A stretch of DNA of 64,000 nt from Leuconostoc carnosum. Its GTDB lineage: Bacteria; Bacillota; Bacilli; Lactobacillales; Lactobacillaceae. Every line of letters begins with the position of its first letter. The stretch's first letter is position 1. The position numbers and the translations under genes are program-made. Below are positions 46,036 to 54,996 of the stretch, in pieces. The notes beneath the pieces were generated by a model that had not been told where the DNA came from, searched no databases, and saw only the letters and a program-made list of their open reading frames with translations. The stretch is from contig NZ_JACHGL010000001.1 of assembly GCF_014207505.1 (NCBI RefSeq), positions 124,001 to 188,000 of the forward strand, given 5' to 3'.

Positions 46036-46773
46036 ATGATGGTTAACTTACTAACAATAAAAAATTTAAAAAAGCAATATAGTGACAAAGTCATTTTTGA
46101 TAATGTCAATACAACTGTGAAGCAAGGCGAAGTTATTGCTATTCTTGGACCGTCAGGTGCTGGAAAATCAACATTCTTACGAGCAATCAATTTATTAGAT
46201 GCACCAACTAGTGGGCAAGTCATTTTTGAAGACAATGAATTAACAAATTTGAGTGAAAAACAATTAGATAGATTACGTGAGAAAATGGGAATGGTATTTC
46301 AAAGTTTTAACTTATTTCCTAACTTATCGGTTATAGAAAATATTAAATTAGCACCTATGAAGGTAAAAAATATTTCTAATAGTTCGGCAACACAATTAGC
46401 TAAAGATTTGTTGAAGCAGGTTGGTTTATCAGATAAGGCAGATGTTTATCCAGCTAGTTTATCAGGTGGACAGCAGCAGCGTGTGGCCATTGCTCGTGCA
46501 TTGGCGATGTCACCGGATGTCTTACTCTTTGATGAACCAACGAGTGCCTTAGACCCTGAAATGGTTGGCGAAGTATTAAACACCATGAAGGATTTGGCAG
46601 AAAGTGGGATGACTATGTTAGTAGTGACTCATGAAATGGGTTTTGCTCGCGAAGTTGCTGATACAATTTGGTTTATGGCTGATGGGGCAATACAAGAGAT
46701 TGCAGAGCCAGAAGCATTTTTTGAACAGCCAAAAACTGCTCGAGCGCAAGACTTTTTGAAAAAAGTATTATAA
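46036..46773 (+). CDS. Amino acid ABC transporter ATP-binding protein (GlnQ type)
   Basis: 245-aa ABC ATPase. Walker [11 protein letters not shown]-loop [14 protein letters not shown], signature [15 protein letters not shown], Walker [16 protein letters not shown]-loop [10 protein letters not shown], all of the polar amino acid (PAAT/GlnQ) type. No permease or binding protein is nearby, so it must pair with subunits encoded elsewhere or be an orphan. AAAGGAAA precedes the ATG. Confidence 0.92.
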   Translation: MMVNLLTIKNLKKQYSDKVIFDNVNTTVKQGEVIAILGPSGAGKSTFLRAINLLDAPTSGQVIFEDNELTNLSEKQLDRLREKMGMVFQSFNLFPNLSVIENIKLAPMKVKNISNSSATQLAKDLLKQVGLSDKADVYPASLSGGQQQRVAIARALAMSPDVLLFDEPTSALDPEMVGEVLNTMKDLAESGMTMLVVTHEMGFAREVADTIWFMADGAIQEIAEPEAFFEQPKTARAQDFLKKVL

Positions 46774-46781
46774 TAATTGAG

Positions 46782-46809
46782 ACTTGGCCAAAAAAGGTTG
46801 AGTTTTTTT
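46782..46809 (+). terminator. Probable terminator before rpiA
   Basis: ACTTGGCC/GGTTGAGT stem (three G-U pairs) followed by seven T. Confidence 0.6.
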
Positions 46810-46823
46810 GTTATGATAAAGTT

Positions 46824-47522
46824 ATGACAAATATTAATTTAGAAAAGAAGCATGCTGGTGTTGCAGCTTCAGAACTGATAGATGATGGGATGGTTGTTGG
46901 CTTGGGAACAGGTTCAACTGTTGATTTCTTTTTGAAAGCATTGGCAGAACGTCTAGAGCTTGAGCATTTGAGTATTGTTGGTGTCACCACGTCTTTTAAA
47001 ACGGCGGCAAGAGCACAACAGTTGGGCATAAAAGTTTTAGATATTGATGATGCACCAATGATTGATATAACTATCGATGGCGCAGATGAAGTTGATCAGC
47101 ATATGAATGGCATTAAAGGTGGTGGTGCAGCCTTTTTAATGGAAAAAATTGTTGCCAAAAATTCTAAAAAAATCATTTGGATTGTTGATAGTCAAAAAGT
47201 ACATGAAAAATTAGGTCAATTTCCATTACCTGTAGAAATTGTGCCATTTGGTAGCGGGAAATTAATAGCTGAATTTGCAACGCAACATTTGTATCCAATT
47301 TTACGTGAAAAAGACGATAAACCGATTATCACAGATATGGGACATTTTATTGTTGATTTACATTTGGAAACTATTGATCAACCGCATGAGCTGGGGAATT
47401 ATTTAGATCGGCGTGTGGGTATCGTGGAACATGGACTTTTTTTGGACACCGTAGATGAAATTATTATTGGAACAAGTCATGGTATAGAAAAAATTAAACG
47501 TGGTGGTTTTCAGAAATTTTAA
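46824..47522 (+). CDS. rpiA: Ribose-5-phosphate isomerase A
   Basis: Interconverts ribose-5-P and ribulose-5-P in the pentose phosphate pathway. 232 aa. Motifs GLGTGSTVDFFLKAL, DGADEVD, KGGGAAFLMEK (catalytic Lys/Glu region) and GNYLDRRVGIVEHGLF. Stands alone between the ABC ATPase and the universal stress protein gene. Confidence 0.96.
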   Translation: MTNINLEKKHAGVAASELIDDGMVVGLGTGSTVDFFLKALAERLELEHLSIVGVTTSFKTAARAQQLGIKVLDIDDAPMIDITIDGADEVDQHMNGIKGGGAAFLMEKIVAKNSKKIIWIVDSQKVHEKLGQFPLPVEIVPFGSGKLIAEFATQHLYPILREKDDKPIITDMGHFIVDLHLETIDQPHELGNYLDRRVGIVEHGLFLDTVDEIIIGTSHGIEKIKRGGFQKF

Positions 47523-47536
47523 TAAAAGCGCTTACA
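47523..47536 (+). promoter_or_regulatory. cre-like CcpA operator at the uspA promoter
   Basis: TAAAAGCGCTTACA matches the catabolite-responsive element consensus TGAAAGCGCTTACA in 13 of 14 positions. It overlaps the -35 hexamer TTACAT (47532-47537) of a promoter with TATAAT at 47555-47560 (17-base spacer), so bound CcpA would repress. Confidence 0.7.
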
Positions 47537-47621
47537 TTTTATGAAACAAAGCAGTATAATAAAGATGTAATAAATAAATAAGGAGCTTGTCACGCTGGAT
47601 AGCGTAGCAGAATAAATGATT

Positions 47622-48050
47622 ATGGCATATAAGAATATTTTAGTAGCAATTGATGGCTCAGATGTATCCAATGTGTTGATTAAAAAAGCGGTTGAGTTTG
47701 CACCACAAGCACATTTAGATATTTTGACAGTTGTTGATACACGTAGTGGCGGATACTTTGGTACTGTTGTCATGAATGATGATATCATTTATCAAATGGA
47801 ACAAGATGCTGAAAAAGTGATTAATAAAGCTTATGAATATGCTAAGTCTTTGGGTCACGACAATACAGATATTCACGTTCGCTTTGGCTCACCAAAGCAA
47901 GTGATTGCACGTGAATTTCCAAAAGATCATAATAGTGATTTGATTGTTGTGGGTAAGACAGGATTAAGTCCGTTACAGCGTGTTATGGCAGGTACAGTGC
48001 CCGCTTTCGTAATCCAGGTAGCTGACATGGATGTATTGGTTATGCGATAA
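47622..48050 (+). CDS. Universal stress protein, UspA family
   Basis: 142 aa with the family start YKNILVAIDGSDVSN and the ATP-binding C-terminal motif VVGKTGLSPLQRVMAGTVPAFVI (G-2x-G-9x-G type), so probably an ATP-binding Usp. ATG 47622 gives the usual N-terminus; ATG 47616 adds two residues. The only Shine-Dalgarno (AAGGAG) is over 30 bases upstream, separated by a small hairpin (47592-47605). Promoter carries a cre-like site. Confidence 0.93.
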   Translation: MAYKNILVAIDGSDVSNVLIKKAVEFAPQAHLDILTVVDTRSGGYFGTVVMNDDIIYQMEQDAEKVINKAYEYAKSLGHDNTDIHVRFGSPKQVIAREFPKDHNSDLIVVGKTGLSPLQRVMAGTVPAFVIQVADMDVLVMR

Positions 48051-48066
48051 TTATTTGAAAGTAATG

Positions 48067-48101
48067 AAAAAGCTACGAAAAATAATTTTTCGTAGCTTTT
48101 T
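48067..48101. terminator. Bidirectional terminator between the Usp and cyclophilin genes
   Basis: AAAAAGCTACGAAAAA and reverse complement with flanking A/T runs; the two genes converge. Confidence 0.9.
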
Positions 48102-48858
48102 ATTTCACTTCTTTTAGAATTGTAATATGATTAATTTTAACTGGCGCTATTGGTTCAGAACCTTCACCAGTAGTTTTCACTTTTGCATTCGCAATTTTAT
48201 CAACAACATTCATCCCACTCATGACTTGTCCAAATACGGTGTAGCTACCATCTAATTGTGGGTTACCACCTTTTTTATAGGCTGTCGCAATTTTATTTGG
48301 ATAGTTATTTTTATCAATTTTTTGAGCTTGATTATTTGAGTTTTGGTTAATAAAGAATTGAGAACCGTTAGTGTTTTCACCAGCATTTGCCATTGATAAA
48401 GCACCACGAATATTATATAGTGATGTGCTAATTTCATTTTTAAATCCTTTGCCACTATCTATTTGTTTATCTTTATCATGCCAAATCGACTCGCCGCCAG
48501 AACCATTTCCTTTGGGGTCGCCGCCTTGAATCATGAAGTCAGCCATCACACGGTGAAAGATTGTATGATCGTAGTAGCCAGCTTTCGCATGTGTTAAGAA
48601 ATTTTCAACTGCCAGTGGTGCGTATTGATTAAATAATTTAATTATGACATCACCATAAGTGGTTTCAAGTTTAACTTCACTTTCTTTATCAGTTACAGTT
48701 TGATTAAGTTGAGGTAAGGCAACGTTGTTCAAAGCGGGATCGCTTTTGGTATTATCACTAGATGTTTGGTTTGACATCATGACGATGACTGAGACAATAA
48801 TGATGACAAGTAACGTTGATATTGCCGCAAGTAGTATGTATTGATTTTTTTTAGTCAT
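48100..48858 (-). CDS. Membrane-anchored peptidyl-prolyl cis-trans isomerase (cyclophilin type)
   Basis: 252 aa. One N-terminal transmembrane helix (about 6-28) places the enzyme outside the membrane; a linker of about 35 residues follows, then the cyclophilin domain: NFLTHAKAGYYDHTIFHRVM, DFMIQGGDPKGNGSGGES, ALSMANAGENTNGSQFFI. Likely assists folding of exported proteins. No cysteine at the N-terminus, so it is not a lipoprotein. Confidence 0.93.
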   Translation of the reverse strand: MTKKNQYILLAAISTLLVIIIVSVIVMMSNQTSSDNTKSDPALNNVALPQLNQTVTDKESEVKLETTYGDVIIKLFNQYAPLAVENFLTHAKAGYYDHTIFHRVMADFMIQGGDPKGNGSGGESIWHDKDKQIDSGKGFKNEISTSLYNIRGALSMANAGENTNGSQFFINQNSNNQAQKIDKNNYPNKIATAYKKGGNPQLDGSYTVFGQVMSGMNVVDKIANAKVKTTGEGSEPIAPVKINHITILKEVK

Positions 48859-48875
48859 TTTAGAAAATCTTTCTT

Positions 48876-49397
48876 TTAAATACGTTCTATCAAGTAAGTC
48901 GTGATATTTTCAGTTAAGTAGCAGGCTTGTTTATAATCTGCTGATAATAGGCTGTCGCTAAAATTATGCCAACTGTTTGGTTGATGATTAAATTTAATTA
49001 TGAGTAAACCACCGTGTGTCAGGCGAGGCAAAACATGATTAACTTGATTGAGGTAGTCTAATGGTAGGTTATTTTCGTTTTGTACATCTTCAGAATAATC
49101 AAAGATAACCAAGCTGACTTGGTTATTTGATCCAAGTTCCGTGATGAATTGCTCATCAATGTTTTTACTTAGTAATGTGACGCGTTCTAATAGACCGCTC
49201 ATAAATAATGAGGCAGCTGTGGCATTAGCGTTATCTTTAGTAGTGGTATAACTTATTACTTGACCAGATTTTCCTATTCGAGTAGCTAAAAATCTAGTAT
49301 TCGACCCATTAGAAGTTGTACCATCAATGACTATATCACCGACTTTTACAGTTTCTTCAATTAATTCGTGAGAGAATGCTTGACTATTTGGAATCAT
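48876..49397 (-). CDS. YtqB-like class I SAM methyltransferase family protein
   Basis: 173 aa from an ATG behind TTGGAGGCACTT. Similar to YtqB-type putative rRNA methyltransferases in layout: AFSHELIEETVKVGDIVIDG then a glycine-rich loop, and a late LPRLTHGGLLIIK strand. The SAM loop reads DGTTSNGSNT rather than DATxGNGHDT, and the acidic ribose-binding residue of the next strand is missing (SYTTT), so activity is doubtful. Its start overlaps the PAP2 gene by 14 bases; the two form a minus-strand operon. Confidence 0.7.
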   Translation of the reverse strand: MIPNSQAFSHELIEETVKVGDIVIDGTTSNGSNTRFLATRIGKSGQVISYTTTKDNANATAASLFMSGLLERVTLLSKNIDEQFITELGSNNQVSLVIFDYSEDVQNENNLPLDYLNQVNHVLPRLTHGGLLIIKFNHQPNSWHNFSDSLLSADYKQACYLTENITTYLIERI

Positions 49398-50019
49398 AAG
49401 TGCCTCCAATATGAAATATTTTTGTTGATAAAACAAGTAAACTATAGCCCAAAGTCACGCCAGCGAAAATGTCGGTGGGGTGGTGGACATTAATATATAT
49501 TCGACTGATTGGGATAAGAACCATCAGTATAGCCAGTAGACCAAGTATGATGTTTCGAATATGCTGTTGTTTGATGTTTATGTGCGCTAAAATAATTAGC
49601 GTGCCATATAATAGAACGGCCATCATAGTGTGTCCAGAAGGAAAGCTAAAACCAGATTCTGGTATTAATTGCGGTAAGGGCCGTGGATTTTGCACAAAAC
49701 GTTTCACTAGTTGTGTGATGAAGCCAGCAAAAAATAAAACGTTAACTATTAAAAATCCAAGTTGTCGGTAATGATGATAATAGCCTAAAATAGCTGATAA
49801 AATTATTGTTAATAATATTGTGAAAGTTACACCGCCTAACTGTGTGACGTTGAAAAAGAAACTGTCAGCTAGTGGAGACCGTTGTTGAATGATGTTTCTA
49901 ACCAATCGATTTAAACTATCAATCCAGGTGGCATTTGACATGACACCAACTGTTAAGCATAAAAATAATAATAGTGCCAGAACGACAGATAAATATTGTA
50001 GCTTGTGTTTTATATTCAT
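49384..50019 (-). CDS. PAP2-family membrane phosphatase
   Basis: 211 aa from ATG at 50019; the open frame continues upstream into the opposite-strand leader but has no support there. About six membrane helices. The three phosphatase motifs are KRFVQNPRP, FPSGHT and SRIYINVHHPTDIFAG. Likely substrate is a lipid (di)phosphate such as undecaprenyl pyrophosphate or phosphatidylglycerophosphate; not resolved by sequence. Confidence 0.92.
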   Translation of the reverse strand: MNIKHKLQYLSVVLALLLFLCLTVGVMSNATWIDSLNRLVRNIIQQRSPLADSFFFNVTQLGGVTFTILLTIILSAILGYYHHYRQLGFLIVNVLFFAGFITQLVKRFVQNPRPLPQLIPESGFSFPSGHTMMAVLLYGTLIILAHINIKQQHIRNIILGLLAILMVLIPISRIYINVHHPTDIFAGVTLGYSLLVLSTKIFHIGGTYDSK

Positions 50020-50084
50020 AACATATAGTATACCTGATTTATGTGAAACGTGATATAATGAAACCATTATGTTCAACATTACTA

Positions 50085-50297
50085 TACATGGCGTGGCATC
50101 AGAAAGTAAACGGGAATGCAAGTTTACCAAGCAAGATGTAGAACTCGGTTGAATTTTTTTGAAAATGAACTTATAGTAGTTTTCAACGTGTTGTCGCGTT
50201 AGGGCATTTGAGACGTAGCAATACGTGAACATAGGTGGTACCGCGATGATTCGCCCTATGTGACATTTTTTAGTGTCACACAGGGGGATTTTTTTAT
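50085..50297 (+). promoter_or_regulatory. T-box leader, leucine type (upstream of leuS)
   Basis: T-box core TAGGTGGTACCGCG at about 50232-50245 and terminator CCCTATGTGACA...TGTCACACAGGG with T-run. Stem I has AGAAAG, a TAAAC/GTTTA stem, and CTC (50144-50146) 17 bases later, the leucine specifier. Divergent from the PAP2 gene. Confidence 0.92.
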
Positions 50298-50325
50298 TGT
50301 TTAGAAAACAAATTTAGGAGGAAAC

Positions 50326-50373
50326 GTGTTAATCGACATTAATTTTTTAGATAAAGCCACTGAGATTGGTTGA
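50326..50373 (+). CDS. Possible upstream ORF of leuS (15 codons)
   Basis: GTG to TGA reading (M)[14 protein letters not shown], four bases after the perfect Shine-Dalgarno AGGAGG (50316-50321). It ends 5 bases before an ATG (50378) that is in frame with leuS, which itself lacks a ribosome-binding site. It may couple translation to leuS. Coding status is uncertain. Confidence 0.4.
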   Translation: MLIDINFLDKATEIG

Positions 50374-50395
50374 ATTAATGATACACGCTAGAAAT

Positions 50396-52807
50396 ATGAC
50401 ATACGAACATCAAAAAATAGAACAAAAATGGCAAAAGTTTTGGTCAGACAATCATACTTTTAAGACTACTGATGATACAAGTAAGCCCAAGTACTATGCC
50501 TTAGACATGTTTCCATATCCGTCAGGACAAGGCCTACATGTTGGTCATCCTGAGGGCTATACAGCAACAGATATTATGAGCCGGTTCAAGCGAGCTAAGG
50601 GCTTTAATGTACTACATCCTATGGGTTGGGATGCTTTTGGTCTACCAGCAGAACAATATGCGATGAAAACAGGACACAATCCGGCAGATTTCACAAGTCA
50701 AAATGTTGCTCACTTTCGTGAACAAATCCAATCACTAGGTTTATCATACGATTGGGATCGTGAAATTAATACAACGGACCCAGAGTATTATAAATGGACA
50801 CAATGGATTTTTGAGAAATTGTACGAAAAAGGTTTGGCATATGAATCTAAAATGATGGTTAATTGGGATCCCATTGACCGCGTTGTTTTAGCTAATGAAG
50901 AGGTTATTGATGGTAAGTCAGAACGCTCAGGTAATCGAGTTGAGCGCAAGGCTTTGCGTCAATGGGTTTTGAAAATTACTGCTTACGCAGACCGGTTAGT
51001 GGATGATTTAGAAGAGTTAGATTGGCCAGAAGCCATTAAAGAACAACAACGTCACTGGATTGGCCGTTCTAAAGGTGCTGCCGTATTTTTCAACATTGAT
51101 CATTCTGATAAACAAATTGAGGTCTATACTACACGACCTGATACGCTTTTTGGTGCCTCTTACATGGTATTAGCACCCGAGCATCAGCTAGTTAATGAGA
51201 TTGTGACAGACGAGCAAAGTCAAGCAGTTAGTGACTACCGCGCGATGATATCTGCTAAATCTGACTTGGAACGGACCGACTTAAATAAAGATAAAACTGG
51301 TGTATTTACAGGAGCATATGGTATTAACCCTGTAAATGGGGAAAAGTTGCCTATTTGGATTGCTGACTATGTTTTGGCTAGCTATGGGACTGGCGCAATT
51401 ATGGCGGTGCCTGCTCATGATGAACGTGATTTTGAATTTGCCAACAAATTTAATTTAACAATCAAACCAGTCATTGAAGGTGGTGATATCACTCAAGCGC
51501 CTTATATCGGTGATGGCGTGCATATTAATTCTGACTTTTTGAATGGTTTCGACAAAGTAACTGCTATCGATAACATTATTAGCTGGCTTGAAGAACATGG
51601 TGCAGGTCATTCGCAGACTAATTTCCGTTTGCGTGATTGGATATTTTCACGCCAACGCTATTGGGGGGAACCTATTCCAGTTATTCATTGGGAAGATGGG
51701 ACAAAGAGTTTAGTGCCGGAAAACGAATTGCCATTGTTACTGCCACGTGCGACTGAATTACGTCCTTCTGGGAATGGTGAGTCACCACTAGCCAATCTGA
51801 CTGACTGGTTAGAAGTAACACGTGAGGATGGTGTTAAAGGACGTCGAGAGACAAATACAATGCCACAATGGGCTGGCTCATCTTGGTACTTCTTACGCTT
51901 TGTTGATCCGCATAACCAAGAAAAACTAGCAGACCCTGATAAGCTAAAGTATTGGATGAATGTCGATTTGTATGTTGGTGGTGCAGAACATGCTGTGTTA
52001 CACTTATTGTACGCGCGTTTTTGGCATAAATTCTTATATGATTTAGGTGTTGTGCCAACAAAAGAGCCATTCCAAAAGTTGGTTAACCAAGGGATGATTT
52101 TGGGCGGCAATCATGAAAAAATGTCTAAATCAAAGGGTAATGTTGTTAACCCAGATGACATCGTGGCACAATTTGGTGCCGATACATTACGCGTCTATGA
52201 AATGTTCATGGGACCTTTGACGCAGAGTAAACCTTGGTCTGAGGAAGGTATTACTGGTTCACGTCGTTGGCTTGATCGTGTTTGGCGTTTGCTAGTTGAT
52301 GATGCCGGACAACTACGTGATCATGTGACAACAGTTAATCAAGGTGATTTGGATAAAGTTTATAATCAGACAGTTAAAAAAGTAACTGATGATGTAGAAA
52401 ATATGCGATTTAATACAGCCATTTCACAGATGATGGTATTTGTTAACGAAGCATACAAATCAGAGGCGTTGCCAATTGATTATATGAATGGATTTACGCA
52501 GTTATTAGCACCATTTGCCCCACATATGGCTGAAGAATTATGGTTGCGTTTGGGACATGAGTCATCAATAACCTACGTAACATGGCCAGAGTATGATGAA
52601 ACACAAATAGTTGATGATACAGTAGAAATTATTTTCCAAGTCAATGGTAAAGTACGTGGTAAGGCAAAAGTTACACGGGACATTGATAAGAACAGTATGA
52701 TTGATTTAGCTAAAGCGGATGAAAATGTTCAAAACTTTATCGATGGTAAAGAAATACGAAAGATCATTGCTATCCCAGGTAAATTCATCAATATTGTAGT
52801 TGGATAA
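50396..52807 (+). CDS. leuS: Leucyl-tRNA synthetase
   Basis: Class I synthetase, 803 aa from ATG 50396, which gives the family N-terminus [19 protein letters not shown] 50378 or TTG 50366 would add residues. HIGH motif [10 protein letters not shown] (about 47-56), editing domain [20 protein letters not shown], catalytic [20 protein letters not shown] at about 575. C-terminal anticodon and LeuS-specific domains complete. No good ribosome-binding site lies directly upstream of any of the starts. Controlled by the Leu T-box. Confidence 0.97.
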   Translation: MTYEHQKIEQKWQKFWSDNHTFKTTDDTSKPKYYALDMFPYPSGQGLHVGHPEGYTATDIMSRFKRAKGFNVLHPMGWDAFGLPAEQYAMKTGHNPADFTSQNVAHFREQIQSLGLSYDWDREINTTDPEYYKWTQWIFEKLYEKGLAYESKMMVNWDPIDRVVLANEEVIDGKSERSGNRVERKALRQWVLKITAYADRLVDDLEELDWPEAIKEQQRHWIGRSKGAAVFFNIDHSDKQIEVYTTRPDTLFGASYMVLAPEHQLVNEIVTDEQSQAVSDYRAMISAKSDLERTDLNKDKTGVFTGAYGINPVNGEKLPIWIADYVLASYGTGAIMAVPAHDERDFEFANKFNLTIKPVIEGGDITQAPYIGDGVHINSDFLNGFDKVTAIDNIISWLEEHGAGHSQTNFRLRDWIFSRQRYWGEPIPVIHWEDGTKSLVPENELPLLLPRATELRPSGNGESPLANLTDWLEVTREDGVKGRRETNTMPQWAGSSWYFLRFVDPHNQEKLADPDKLKYWMNVDLYVGGAEHAVLHLLYARFWHKFLYDLGVVPTKEPFQKLVNQGMILGGNHEKMSKSKGNVVNPDDIVAQFGADTLRVYEMFMGPLTQSKPWSEEGITGSRRWLDRVWRLLVDDAGQLRDHVTTVNQGDLDKVYNQTVKKVTDDVENMRFNTAISQMMVFVNEAYKSEALPIDYMNGFTQLLAPFAPHMAEELWLRLGHESSITYVTWPEYDETQIVDDTVEIIFQVNGKVRGKAKVTRDIDKNSMIDLAKADENVQNFIDGKEIRKIIAIPGKFINIVVG

Positions 52808-52910
52808 ACTAATATAGTTATGTTAATTTATAAAATGGAGAAATTAAGTTAACTCCGAAAGTCAGTTATGTAATGTAACTGACGTACATAATTCCAAAGG
52901 AGTACACTCA

Positions 52911-54881
52911 ATGGCGGATAAAAAGCGTCCAAGTGCGCCGAATGAACTCGGACAACATGTAGATAAAGTTAATGTTGATGGTAAGGTACTGAGTGCCGAC
53001 GAAATACTTGAAAAAGCCCGTCAACGTTTAAAACAAAAACACCAACAGCGTCCTTATGATGGTCATTTTGATGGGCATAAAAAACCAAAAACAGAAGTCA
53101 GTTCTCAGCCTACACAGGAAGAGATTAATGCTATTAAAGCAAAAAATAATCGTGCGCGGACAAACATTGTTAGCAAAAAACCTAGCTTGAAAAATCAAGA
53201 ACCAAAGACATCTGCCAAAGATAATCGTCAAGTTAGCACGTCATCGCCAAATACTGCATCAGATAATGATCGCGCGACCTTAGTTAAAGGATCCGCATGG
53301 TTATCGGCAGGAAATATTGTGTCACGTGTACTTGGTGCTGTTTATATTGTACCTTGGATGGCTTTATTAGGGACTAATTCGAACCGAGCTAACGCTTTAT
53401 TTGGGCAAGGATATAACATTTATGGTATGTTCTTGGCTATTGCAACGTTTGGTATACCAGCCGCAATTTCAAAGTTAGTTGCAGAGTTTGATTCACGTAA
53501 TGATGTTTATCGTTCTCGACAACTCACGAGACAATCATTAATGTTAGGTGTTGTTCTGGGTATTGTCTTTGGTATTGCAATTTATGTTATGGCCCCAATG
53601 TTATCTAATGGGCATGATAACTTTATTCCCGTATTACGGTCACTAGCGCCTGCTGTAGCTATATTTCCTTTGATGTCCATGATCCGTGGGATTTTTCAAG
53701 GGCATCAGCTAATGAGTGTTTCCGCGCTGTCTCAGGTTATTGAGCAAATTGCGCGTACCGCATATATGTTAGTCACTACCATAACTATTTTAAGTATTAA
53801 TCCAAATAATTGGACCGCTGTGGTTGTTCAATCTACATTTGCGGCGTTTATTGGTGCTATTTTCAGTATGATTGTGCTTGGCTGGGGATGGATCAAGTAT
53901 CATAGCATTGTTGTGCGCTCATGGCATCCAAGTGCACCTCTAGAAAAAACGCGTACGTTTAGTATGATAGTTAATATTTTGAAGGAATCGTGGCCGTTTA
54001 TTATTATTGGCTCAGCAATTACACTCTTTCAACTTGTTGATCAGTACACGTATTTTAATATTATGAATCACTTTTTCACACTATCTAGTGAGCAGTTGGA
54101 AGTTAAATTTGCTCTATTTAGTGCTAACCCCAATAAGCTGATTATGATTATTGTACCGTTTTCAACAAGTATTGCAGCAACGGCGTTGCCTATGCTGTCA
54201 GGTAGTAAAGCCACATTAACTCATGAAAAGATTCAAGCCCAATTAGAGCAAGTGATTAAATTATTTGCTTTGGTTATGCTACCTAGTACTCTAGGCATGT
54301 TTGCAATCGCAGGGCCACTGTATAAAATGTTTTATCCAATTGATGTGACAAATCAAGAGGGCATTTATTTGCTGGAATATTCAACAATACTAGCGATTGC
54401 CTTTAGTTTATTTATGCTTTTGTCATTCATCTTGCAAGCATTATCAGAAGTATCTATTGTTATTAAATCATTTGTTATTGGCTTGGTTATCAAACTTGCT
54501 TTCCAAATACCGTTAGTGCGTTATTTTGAGGGGATGGGGGCATTAATGGCAAGTGTGCTTGGTATGGCAGTTGCAGTTGCTTATATGTTGGATTATCTGA
54601 ATACAGTTTATGGTGTTTCGCTGTCAACAGTCAGCCGTGAGCTATGGCAAATGTTTGTTGGTGCAGCCATTATGGCCGTAATTGTTTACCTAATTGTCTT
54701 TGGCTTTAGTCAGTTTATATTACCCGAAGATAATAAATTATCAGTGACCATAACAGCCTTATTATCAGCTGGAATTGGTGGTATCATTGTTATTACGTTA
54801 TACTTACGTATGGGGTTTGTTAGTGAATTACTGGGAAATAAAATGCGTTATATACCACGTATTTTACGACCTAAACAGTGA
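52911..54881 (+). CDS. MOP-superfamily flippase (MurJ/YtgP-like) with a long N-terminal extension
   Basis: 656 aa. Fourteen or so membrane helices begin at about residue 125 (TLVKGSAWLSAGNIVSRVLG), typical of Firmicute polysaccharide/lipid II flippases: GQGYNIYGMFLAIATFGIPA, MIRGIFQGHQLM, FSTSIAATALPMLSG. The first 120 residues are a hydrophilic Lys/Gln/Pro-rich cytoplasmic tail not usual for the family. Probably moves lipid II or another undecaprenyl-linked precursor. AAAGGAG precedes the ATG. Confidence 0.88.
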   Translation: MADKKRPSAPNELGQHVDKVNVDGKVLSADEILEKARQRLKQKHQQRPYDGHFDGHKKPKTEVSSQPTQEEINAIKAKNNRARTNIVSKKPSLKNQEPKTSAKDNRQVSTSSPNTASDNDRATLVKGSAWLSAGNIVSRVLGAVYIVPWMALLGTNSNRANALFGQGYNIYGMFLAIATFGIPAAISKLVAEFDSRNDVYRSRQLTRQSLMLGVVLGIVFGIAIYVMAPMLSNGHDNFIPVLRSLAPAVAIFPLMSMIRGIFQGHQLMSVSALSQVIEQIARTAYMLVTTITILSINPNNWTAVVVQSTFAAFIGAIFSMIVLGWGWIKYHSIVVRSWHPSAPLEKTRTFSMIVNILKESWPFIIIGSAITLFQLVDQYTYFNIMNHFFTLSSEQLEVKFALFSANPNKLIMIIVPFSTSIAATALPMLSGSKATLTHEKIQAQLEQVIKLFALVMLPSTLGMFAIAGPLYKMFYPIDVTNQEGIYLLEYSTILAIAFSLFMLLSFILQALSEVSIVIKSFVIGLVIKLAFQIPLVRYFEGMGALMASVLGMAVAVAYMLDYLNTVYGVSLSTVSRELWQMFVGAAIMAVIVYLIVFGFSQFILPEDNKLSVTITALLSAGIGGIIVITLYLRMGFVSELLGNKMRYIPRILRPKQ

Positions 54882-54996
54882 CATGTGTTGCTGTTTTTTT
54901 ATTGTAAAATAAGATAAAAAATCATTAACAAGCTATTTTTAAGTGATAAATTGGTGTATGCTAAAATTAAGTTTTGTGCTATATGGAGGCGTAAAT

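Noticed and set aside
52862-52884. Hairpin GTCAGTTA/TAACTGAC before the flippase gene as a terminator
   Set aside because: Perfect 8-bp stem but no T-run; it may be structural but nothing more can be supported.
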